DNA of 64,000 bases, taken from assembly GCA_902588965.1 (NCBI GenBank), contig CACIRD010000006.1, positions 40,326 to 104,325 on the forward strand, read 5' to 3'. Source of the stretch: an uncultured Pelagibacteraceae bacterium (GTDB lineage Bacteria; Pseudomonadota; Alphaproteobacteria; Pelagibacterales; Pelagibacteraceae). Shown in pieces: positions 57,617-64,000 of this stretch. The first letter of the stretch is position 1. Every line of letters begins with the position of its first letter. Under the pieces are notes generated by a model. It did no database searches. It saw only the letters and a program-made list of their open reading frames with translations, and was not told the DNA's origin. The position numbers and the translations under genes are program-made.

Positions 57617-59017
57617 TTACCTAGTTGCTGAGGCCACGGATTTTTCGTCATCCTTTGCTGCCTCCATTATTTCGTAGTCTAAACCAGCCAACTCAACTTC
57701 TCTTGGAATTCGGAGTTTACCCATTCCATGAAGTATTTTAGCTATTATATATCCTGGTAACATTCCAAGAACAAAAAACATAATTATTGCTCCAATGAAC
57801 ATTCCTAAAGGATTTATAGATGCATAAGTAGTTCCATCCCACATAGCTCCCACACTGTATCCAGATGAAGGATAACCATTTAGAACAAATCCACAAATTA
57901 TTAGTCCTACAAAACCAGCATAACCATGTACTGCAACCGCACCTACTGCATCATCGATTTTGAACTTTCGCTCAACCCAGTAATGCATTTTGTATGCAAT
58001 CACAACTCCGATCATACCTATTATCATTGATTGTATTGGGTGGTATAAGTCATTACCTGCAGACGCACATATTATTCCTGCTAGTCCCGAAGAGTAAGTC
58101 CAGAAAGGATCTCCTTTTGAGATCACATATCCAGCTAACAATCCTCCAGATAGCGACATTAAGAAGTTAAAAGTTATTCCACTTAATGTTGTTGGAGTTA
58201 CATATATATTCGTAGCAGTAAAGTAAGTTATACCTTCCATTCCATATTCTGGTCCCAGATCAAAAATTGGAATATTGCAAGCAGCATAGAAGCCCCAGAA
58301 GCCTGTATAAATTAGGAACAGTCCAACTGTTACTAACCAAGGGTTTCTTGGTCCTATGTTTCTCGGCTCTCCACTTGAAGTAAATTTTCCTATTCTTGGT
58401 CCTAAGACAGCTAAGATACCTAATGCAAATCCACCAGCTACAGCGTGAATTACACCTGATGCATAAGCATCATGGTAGCCTAGAATTTTAAGCATCCAAC
58501 CGTCAAAATGCCATCCCCACGCAGCATCTATTGTCCAAAAAACCGATCCAATAGCTATTGCCAAAATTCCAAATGCAAATGTTGTAATTCTTTCAATTAC
58601 AGCACCTGAAACAATTGAAGCAGCTGTCCATGAGAATAATAAAAACGCTGCCCAGAATACACCACTAATGTGATCTCCTAAGTTTACAGCCATCAAATCA
58701 CTTGTTGGCACATACCACTTAGCACTAAAAGCAGATTCATCAGTTATTAAAGCTGCGCTTTCATTCATTATTGATGGTGCTAGACCTGGTCCTGTTGGGA
58801 ATGCCCAATAAATCCACCAACCAAATAAAAACCACGTTACTGTTACCAATGGTATCAGCATAGTATTTTTCATTAATGTATGTTGATGATGTTTATATCG
58901 GGAAGCTCCAACTTCATACATACAGAAGCCCACGTGAATTAAAAACATGAGCACTACTGTTATCCAGTAATAAAATTCCGTAAATATGGTCGTCAATGCA
59001 CCTAGTTCGTCAGTCAT
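57617..59017 (-). CDS. amt: Ammonium/methylammonium transporter Amt
   Basis: The 466-residue protein has about eleven helices. Family residues are visible: DAYASGVIHAVAGGFALGIL with the pore Asp and first twin His, VAVHGYAGFVGLIICG with the second His, and LSGGLLAGYVISKG. It has a strong AAGGGGG ribosome site. Amt proteins move ammonium and often methylammonium into the cell. Being in a strand block with methylamine-assimilation genes, methylammonium may be the relevant substrate (inference). No glnK follows, unlike most bacteria. Confidence 0.94.
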   Translation of the reverse strand: MTDELGALTTIFTEFYYWITVVLMFLIHVGFCMYEVGASRYKHHQHTLMKNTMLIPLVTVTWFLFGWWIYWAFPTGPGLAPSIMNESAALITDESAFSAKWYVPTSDLMAVNLGDHISGVFWAAFLLFSWTAASIVSGAVIERITTFAFGILAIAIGSVFWTIDAAWGWHFDGWMLKILGYHDAYASGVIHAVAGGFALGILAVLGPRIGKFTSSGEPRNIGPRNPWLVTVGLFLIYTGFWGFYAACNIPIFDLGPEYGMEGITYFTATNIYVTPTTLSGITFNFLMSLSGGLLAGYVISKGDPFWTYSSGLAGIICASAGNDLYHPIQSMIIGMIGVVIAYKMHYWVERKFKIDDAVGAVAVHGYAGFVGLIICGFVLNGYPSSGYSVGAMWDGTTYASINPLGMFIGAIIMFFVLGMLPGYIIAKILHGMGKLRIPREVELAGLDYEIMEAAKDDEKSVASATR

Positions 59018-59034
59018 ATCAAACCCCCTTATTT

Positions 59035-59046
59035 TTGTTATAACAA
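59035..59046. promoter_or_regulatory. Palindrome upstream of amt
   Basis: TTGTTATAACAA (59035-59046) is a perfect 12-base palindrome starting just upstream of the amt ribosome site. The 137-base gap also has a possible minus-strand promoter (TTGTAG, 16 bases, TAAGAT) and a 6-bp hairpin ATCAAC/GTTGAT at about 59130-59150. The palindrome could bind a regulator of nitrogen genes, but 12-base palindromes do arise by chance in AT-rich DNA. Confidence 0.3.
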
Positions 59047-59154
59047 TTAGATTTATCTTATTTTATGAACCGAATACTACAATGGTAAAAAACTCACTAT
59101 GAACTGTAATTTTTAATAACTTATCAACCTGAGGTAGTTGATTTTTTTTGATTC

Positions 59155-59568
59155 TTAAAATTTTCGATATGCTTTTTTAAGATCAACAAGAGGGTGGTTT
59201 GGTGACATCTGAAACTTAACAAGAAGTTCTCTTGCTATCATATCTCTGTCTTGTTGGTTATTTGGAAGTTTAATTTTTTTTGGAATTGTAACCCAACCAT
59301 TAGCATTTCTGTCAAAAACTGCGGGTCTATCTTCTTCATAACCCATATGAACATCCTCAAGCCAATTAAGATCATCCCAGCCCATATGCTCAATATATTT
59401 TTTCAGAAATGGAGTAAGTCTTTTGTAATCAGGTAGCAAATTTACATCGTAACGGTAACCGATAGTTTGACCTATCATTTTTTCTCTAGCTGATTCCTTC
59501 TTTTTACCTAGCTGACCCTTTGTTTCTTTAGTTTTTATTTTTTTCTTTTTATTTTTCTTTTTACCCAT
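59155..59568 (-). CDS. Protein of unknown function in the N-methylglutamate synthase operon (137 residues)
   Basis: The N-terminal 30 residues are almost all Lys and other polar residues (MGKKKNKKKKIKTKETKGQL), probably disordered. The rest is a compact acidic/aromatic domain with GYRYDVNLLPDYKRLTPFL, HMGWDDLNWLEDVHMGYEED and RDMIARELLVKFQMSP. It starts eight bases after the FMN subunit gene. The position suggests a partner or regulator of N-methylglutamate synthase. I do not recognise a domain. Confidence 0.8.
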   Translation of the reverse strand: MGKKKNKKKKIKTKETKGQLGKKKESAREKMIGQTIGYRYDVNLLPDYKRLTPFLKKYIEHMGWDDLNWLEDVHMGYEEDRPAVFDRNANGWVTIPKKIKLPNNQQDRDMIARELLVKFQMSPNHPLVDLKKAYRKF

Positions 59569-59576
59569 ATTAAACC

Positions 59577-60965
59577 TTAAATTTTATGAAAGTCGTCAAC
59601 TCCAACAGTATGATTTGTACCTGATAGAGGAACTTTAGCTAAAGCAGAAGCTTCCATAGTTAGTGCCGCCAGATCTTCTGGCTCTAAAGAATGAATATTT
59701 GTTTTACCACAAGCTCTAGCTAATAATTGTGCTTCCAAAGTCATTGTGTGTAAATAGTTATATACTCTTAATGCAGCATCATCAGGATTTAATCTTTTCC
59801 TTAATTTTGGATCTTGAGTTGCAACACCAACTGGACAACGACCTGTATGACAATGATAGCAATGGCCCGCTGGAACTCCCATTTCTTTCTCAAAATTAGA
59901 CTCTGGAATTTCTTTATTACAGTTAAGAGCAATCATAGCCCCCGTTCCTATCGCAATAGCATCTGCTCCTAAAGCCAACGCTTTTGCCATATCTGCTCCA
60001 TCTCTAACTCCACCAGCATAAATAAGTGTTACTTTTCCAGTTTTTCCTACATCATCAATAGCTCTTCTTGCTTCTCTAATCGCAGCTATCCCTGGGATAC
60101 CAGTATTTGCTGCTGCAATATGAGGACCAGCACCAGTTGATCCTTCCATTCCATCTAAATAAATTGAATCTGGATCACATTTTGCAGCCATACGCACATC
60201 ATCATAAACTTTAGCAGCTCCTAATTTTAATTGTATCGGAACTTTATTTTTAGTTAATTCTCTTAGCTCTTGAACTTTTAAAGCTAAATCATCTGGACCT
60301 AGCCAATCAGGGTGTCTTGCAGGTGATCTTTGGTCTATTCCTGCAGGCAATGATCTCATTTCAGCAACTTGGTCAGTAACTTTTTGACCCATTAAATGTC
60401 CACCCATTCCAACTTTTTGACCTTGACCTATAAATACCTCTATCCCATCAGCTAATTGTGCGTGGTGAGGATTAAATCCATATCTAGATTGAATACATTG
60501 GTAATACCATTTTTCAGAATATCTTCTTTCATCAGGTATCATTCCACCTTCACCCGAACATGTAGCGCTTCCAGCCATTGTCGCTCCTCTTGCTAAAGCT
60601 GTTTTTGCTTCATAGGAAAGTGCTCCAAAGCTCATTCCCGTGATGTAAACTGGAATATCTAATTCAATTGGGTTTTCACATCTTGGACCAATTACAGTTT
60701 TTGTCTCGCATTTTTCTCTATAACCTTCAATTACAAATCTTGTTAATGTACCTGGTAAAAAAACTAAATCATCAAATGTTGGAATTTTTTTCATTAATGC
60801 CATTCCACGCATTCTATATCTTCCTAATTGAGCTTTTATATGAATGTCGTCAATTACTTCAGGAGTAAAAATTGAGTTATATCCTAATAAACTTTTATTT
60901 CTTTTAGCGAACGCGCTTTTTCCATTCGCATGACCGTTAGCTTTTCCATTTTTATTTTTTGCCAT
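59577..60965 (-). CDS. mgsC: N-methylglutamate synthase subunit C (FMN/Fe-S glutamate-synthase-like domain)
   Basis: The 462-residue protein is the FMN-binding central domain of glutamate synthase as a separate chain: SIYLDGMEGSTGAGPHIAAA, VTLIYAGGVRDGADMAKALALGADAIAIGTG, and 3Fe-4S cysteines in HCYHCHTGRCPVGV. With the amidotransferase-like and GXGXG subunits it matches NMG synthase, which makes N-methylglutamate from glutamate and methylamine (or gamma-glutamylmethylamide). The same architecture is annotated GlxD or GltB-like in older genomes. It overlaps mgsB by one base. Confidence 0.85.
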   Translation of the reverse strand: MAKNKNGKANGHANGKSAFAKRNKSLLGYNSIFTPEVIDDIHIKAQLGRYRMRGMALMKKIPTFDDLVFLPGTLTRFVIEGYREKCETKTVIGPRCENPIELDIPVYITGMSFGALSYEAKTALARGATMAGSATCSGEGGMIPDERRYSEKWYYQCIQSRYGFNPHHAQLADGIEVFIGQGQKVGMGGHLMGQKVTDQVAEMRSLPAGIDQRSPARHPDWLGPDDLALKVQELRELTKNKVPIQLKLGAAKVYDDVRMAAKCDPDSIYLDGMEGSTGAGPHIAAANTGIPGIAAIREARRAIDDVGKTGKVTLIYAGGVRDGADMAKALALGADAIAIGTGAMIALNCNKEIPESNFEKEMGVPAGHCYHCHTGRCPVGVATQDPKLRKRLNPDDAALRVYNYLHTMTLEAQLLARACGKTNIHSLEPEDLAALTMEASALAKVPLSGTNHTVGVDDFHKI

Positions 60966-61819
60966 TATATAGCTCCTTTTTTCTCAGTAGGCTCTAGAGC
61001 ATCGTAGTTCCAGAGTTTTTTACCGGCTACAATTTTAGTCATTTTAGATACATCAAAGTTCTCGCCGATTTCAGCAACTTTAAGTTTTCTTTTTAACCAA
61101 TCTATATCATCTTTTGTCATAGGTGATTCTACCGCATCACTACCAAACGAACCAATTTTACCACCCACATATATTGTTCCATCATACATAGAGTCTCCTA
61201 GGTTAATACCCACGTCACCTAAAATAACAATCCTTCCTCTTTGCATCATAAATCCTGTAAAAGCACCAGCATCTCCACCTATAATTATTGTACCACCTTT
61301 TTGGTCAATTCCAGTTCTTGCTCCAACACTTCCTTTACAAATTAAATCACCACCTCTAATAGCTGCACCAAAACAAGAACCTGCATTTTTTTCAATTACC
61401 ACTTTTCCTGCCATCATATTTTCAGCACATGACCAGCCAACTCTACCATTAACTCTTACAATTGGACCGTCTATTGACCCAACACCAAAATAACCCAAAC
61501 TTCCTTCAAAAATTAAATTAAGTTTATTCAGTACTCCAACTCCTAAACTATGTTTTCCTTGTGGATTTTTAATGACTATTGTTCCATAACCTTGACTCAT
61601 TAATTCATCAATTTTTCTATTTGCTTGTTTACAATCTAAATCTTTAACATCTAAATCAGTTCTTTTGTTAAAGTCTACATCGTAAGTACCCCAATAGAAA
61701 AAGTTTTCAGCTTCATCAGGGTTAAAAAATTTTTGTTGAGTTTTTCCTGTAAGGGTTTCTGTATGCATACCCATTGACTGGGCTTTTGTTTTTTTTTCAG
61801 CTGTTTTTAAGTTTGCCAT
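60965..61819 (-). CDS. mgsB: N-methylglutamate synthase subunit B (GXGXG, GlxC-like)
   Basis: The 284-residue protein is a right-handed beta-helix GXGXG domain like the C-terminus of glutamate synthase: GSCFGAAIRGGDLICKGSVG, KGGTIIIGGDAGAFTGFMM, RIVILGDVGINLGDSMYDG. It acts as a structural part of the synthase. It overlaps mgsA by 13 bases and mgsC by one, so the three subunits are made together. Confidence 0.87.
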   Translation of the reverse strand: MANLKTAEKKTKAQSMGMHTETLTGKTQQKFFNPDEAENFFYWGTYDVDFNKRTDLDVKDLDCKQANRKIDELMSQGYGTIVIKNPQGKHSLGVGVLNKLNLIFEGSLGYFGVGSIDGPIVRVNGRVGWSCAENMMAGKVVIEKNAGSCFGAAIRGGDLICKGSVGARTGIDQKGGTIIIGGDAGAFTGFMMQRGRIVILGDVGINLGDSMYDGTIYVGGKIGSFGSDAVESPMTKDDIDWLKRKLKVAEIGENFDVSKMTKIVAGKKLWNYDALEPTEKKGAI

Positions 61820-62748
61820 ACTTTTACCTCCCCATCAAAAGGATCATATGTGTCTATTTCTTGTGGAAGAATTGATCTTATTGCTATTTCCTCAGATCCC
61901 ATAGCAACCAGGTCATCAGATTCATATAGAACCAACGGTTTTGCAGCCATAGTATCTTTAGCCATTCCTAAAGAATCTTTCGTTGCAACAAAATAAGTAA
62001 AAACACCATCGAGTCCCGTTAAACTTTCTTTCATTCCTTCTTCTAAAGTTGCTCCATTTCGCATTCTTTCAGCAAGGAAAACCGCTATTAATTCTGAATC
62101 ACACTCTGACATAAAACGCATACCTTTATTTTCAAGAACCCTTCTATTATTCCAGTAGTTTGTAAGCTGGCCATTGTGAACTACTGATACGTCTGCAAAA
62201 GGATATCCCCAAAAAGGGTGAGCCGATTTAATATCTACACCTGATTCAGTTGCCATTCTGGCATGGCCTATACCATGCGTTCCTTGAACTTTATTTAATC
62301 CATATCTCTCAGATACAACAGTTGCATCCCCTAAATCTTTTATAAGTTCTAGAGATTTTCCAATAGATAGTATTTCAACACTTTGAATGCTTTCAATTGA
62401 TTTTGAAAATTCCATAAGGTCTTTATCAAATTTAATTTCATATCTATATGAGTATGGAGTTAATTTTTCTTCTTTAACAACTAGAGATCCGAGTTCAGAA
62501 AGTTTTTTGTCGACTGCTTTTTTTCTTTCATTATAGACACTTTCATCTTCATTTACTGATGTACTACCTTCTCCTACGTTTTCACCTACTTTAAATCTGA
62601 GTATAAAGTTTTGACCATCGTTATCAGCATAAAGAGCGTACCCAGTTGAATCTGGTCCTCTATGTTTTAGAGCCTGAAGCATATGTTGCAACTCTTCGCC
62701 AACATTTGAAGATTTACCTCTATGAATTAATCCAGCTATTCCACACAT
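61807..62748 (-). CDS. mgsA: N-methylglutamate synthase subunit A (class II glutamine-amidotransferase-like, GlxB)
   Basis: The 313-residue Ntn-type protein begins MCGIAGLIHRG, with Cys2 as the nucleophile, and has GIGHARMATESGVDIKSAHPF and VVHNGQLTNYWNNRR plus MAKDTMAAKPLVLYESDD. In NMG synthase it would supply the glutaminase-like reaction on gamma-glutamylmethylamide. It lies 24 bases after the ligase gene with a GGAAAA-type ribosome site. Central insertion around 65-130 is acidic and Glu-rich. Confidence 0.87.
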   Translation of the reverse strand: MCGIAGLIHRGKSSNVGEELQHMLQALKHRGPDSTGYALYADNDGQNFILRFKVGENVGEGSTSVNEDESVYNERKKAVDKKLSELGSLVVKEEKLTPYSYRYEIKFDKDLMEFSKSIESIQSVEILSIGKSLELIKDLGDATVVSERYGLNKVQGTHGIGHARMATESGVDIKSAHPFWGYPFADVSVVHNGQLTNYWNNRRVLENKGMRFMSECDSELIAVFLAERMRNGATLEEGMKESLTGLDGVFTYFVATKDSLGMAKDTMAAKPLVLYESDDLVAMGSEEIAIRSILPQEIDTYDPFDGEVKVWQT

Positions 62749-62772
62749 AATTTTCCTTTTTTTACTTTTTTA

Positions 62773-64000
62773 CTATGGAAGACAATCTAAATAAGTATCC
62801 AGATCCCATTGAGTTGTTGCACCCAAGAATTTTTCCCATTCATCATTTTTGTACCAATGGAAAACTTTGTACATTTCATCTGGCATTGCAGATTTAATAA
62901 CCTCATCCTCTGCTAATCTATCTAAAGCTTCACCTAGACTTAATGGAAGTTTCTTAACATCTTTACCAGCTTTTTTAGCTTCATACATACTTCTAGACTC
63001 TGGCTTAGATGGTACTAGTTTTTTTGAAATACCGTGGTCACATGCTTTTAATAAAGCTGCACCCAATAGATATGGATTGTGCATTGAGTCAACTGATCTA
63101 TATTCAAATCTTCCAGGAGCTGATACTCGCAACCCACAAGTCCTGTTTTGATATCCCCAATCTGCATAAACTGGAGCCCAAAATCCTTGATCCCAAAGTC
63201 TTCGGTAAGAATTAACGGTTGATGATCCTAAAGCAGTTAAAGCAGGTAGGTGCTCCATTATTCCAGCTATGGATTGTAAACCAATTTTACCTGGTAATTG
63301 CATATCTTTCGTATCAGGCATAAAGGTATTTGTTCCTCCCTCTACATAACCAAATACTTCTTCTACTCCAGGCAATTTTTTATGACCTAATTTGTTTGTT
63401 ACAACTTTTCCACCTTTCCATAAAGACATGTTCGTATGACAACCACTCGCAGATACGCCCATAAATGGTTTTGTCATAAAGCATGCTATTAAATTATGTT
63501 CTCTTGCAACTTGCGCACAAATTTGTCTGTAAGTAGAAAGTCTATCTGCGTTTCTTAAAACGTTATCATATGTCCAGTTTAATTCTAGTTGTCCCGGAGC
63601 GTCTTCATGATCACCTTGGATCATATCTAAACCCATGGCCGAAGCATACTCAATTACTTTCATAAACACAGGTCTCAATGATTCAAATTGATCAATATGA
63701 TAACAGTACGGTTTAGAAAAACCTGATCCAGTAGGGCTTCCATCAGGATTTTTTGTCAACCACATCATTTCAGGTTCAGTTCCAACTCTCAATTCTAACC
63801 CATGTTTTTTTTTAAATTCATCCATAAATATTCTTAGATTTCCACGACAATCAGACGTCAAATGTCCTCCTGGATTATTTCTTTCCTCTCTGTTTCTAAA
63901 ACATGTAACAAAAACTCTTCCAATTCTTTTATCCCAAGGTAATTGACAGAAAGTTTCAGGGTCAGGTATACCAACAAGTTCCATAGCTTCAGGACCGTAA
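62773..64000 (-). CDS. gmaS: Gamma-glutamylmethylamide synthetase-like ligase (glutamine synthetase family), truncated by window end
   Basis: The frame continues beyond the right edge (upstream codons read YGPEAMELVG), so the N-terminus is missing. Seen are VGTEPEMMWL, EDAPGQLELNWTYDN, ASGCHTNMSLWKGG, STVNSYRRLWDQGF and the unusual late motif RFEYRSVDSMHNPYL. This is GS family but diverged at the ammonia and nucleotide sites, like GmaS, which joins methylamine to glutamate using ATP. Placement next to mgsABC strongly supports GmaS over glutamine synthetase III (GlnT), its usual automatic name. Confidence 0.78.
   Translation of the reverse strand, partial: YGPEAMELVGIPDPETFCQLPWDKRIGRVFVTCFRNREERNNPGGHLTSDCRGNLRIFMDEFKKKHGLELRVGTEPEMMWLTKNPDGSPTGSGFSKPYCYHIDQFESLRPVFMKVIEYASAMGLDMIQGDHEDAPGQLELNWTYDNVLRNADRLSTYRQICAQVAREHNLIACFMTKPFMGVSASGCHTNMSLWKGGKVVTNKLGHKKLPGVEEVFGYVEGGTNTFMPDTKDMQLPGKIGLQSIAGIMEHLPALTALGSSTVNSYRRLWDQGFWAPVYADWGYQNRTCGLRVSAPGRFEYRSVDSMHNPYLLGAALLKACDHGISKKLVPSKPESRSMYEAKKAGKDVKKLPLSLGEALDRLAEDEVIKSAMPDEMYKVFHWYKNDEWEKFLGATTQWDLDTYLDCLP

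Noticed and set aside
59130..59152. Hairpin ATCAAC/GTTGAT with a T-run on the plus strand as a terminator
   Set aside because: There is no plus-strand gene to end here; on the minus strand, where the genes run, no T-run follows. Too weak to list as a terminator.

Overview
The window is AT-rich (roughly 30% GC by eye) and almost entirely coding. Gaps are tiny, many genes overlap by 1-14 bases, and there is no rRNA, tRNA, insertion sequence or CRISPR. The gene set matches a streamlined marine alphaproteobacterium of the SAR11 / Candidatus Pelagibacter type: hflKC-degP-miaA-ilvBHC-leuA-mreBCD-mrdAB, several solute-binding-protein transporters (ABC and TAXI-TRAP), a polyamine-type ABC system, and an N-methylglutamate synthase cluster beside an Amt channel. 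This placement is inferred from gene content and composition, not from a database comparison.

Layout. 1-1.4 kb: tail of a carbamoyltransferase and an Mrp-type ATPase. 1.5-6.0 kb: membrane protein quality control (hflK, hflC, DUF2065, degP) and miaA. 6.0-11.1 kb: branched-chain amino acid synthesis (ilvB, ilvH, ilvC, leuA). 11.1-16.6 kb: rod-shape operon mreB-mreC-mreD-mrdA-mrdB. 16.6-20.5 kb: a DadA-like oxidoreductase, an EamA permease, msrB, grxC, an apparently frameshifted small gene, and an outer-membrane barrel-like protein. 20.5-28.3 kb: proC, livGFHM, an unlisted 22-residue ORF, MFS and LysE permeases, and the Liv-type binding protein on the other strand. 28.4-33.9 kb: aminotransferase, TAXI-TRAP transporter and an Asp/Glu-racemase-fold enzyme. 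34-39.7 kb: DoeA-like hydrolase and a potADBC transporter. 39.7-48.7 kb: FadN-like multifunctional beta-oxidation enzyme, agmatinase, aldehyde dehydrogenase, argE, csaA and others. 48.7-54.2 kb: aconitase, YfgM-like and BamB-like envelope proteins, a cupin and YjbQ. 54.2-64 kb, minus strand: diaminopropionate ammonia-lyase, two glutamine-synthetase-family ligases, Amt, the three-subunit N-methylglutamate synthase, and four small proteins of unknown function.

The genes fit a cell that scavenges dissolved amino acids, polyamines, compatible solutes and methylated amines. Binding-protein genes tend to be followed by intrinsic terminators before the permease genes. The most system-like stretch is 54.2-64 kb. 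There gamma-glutamylmethylamide synthetase and N-methylglutamate synthase subunits would capture monomethylamine onto glutamate, with an Amt channel and uncharacterised small partners in the same strand block. Smaller points of interest are a Glu in place of the metal-binding Asp in IlvB, a hairpin abutting the ilvB start, a 52-residue membrane protein overlooked between amt and a glutamine-synthetase-like gene, and a frameshifted small ORF spanned by a perfect 11-bp inverted repeat.
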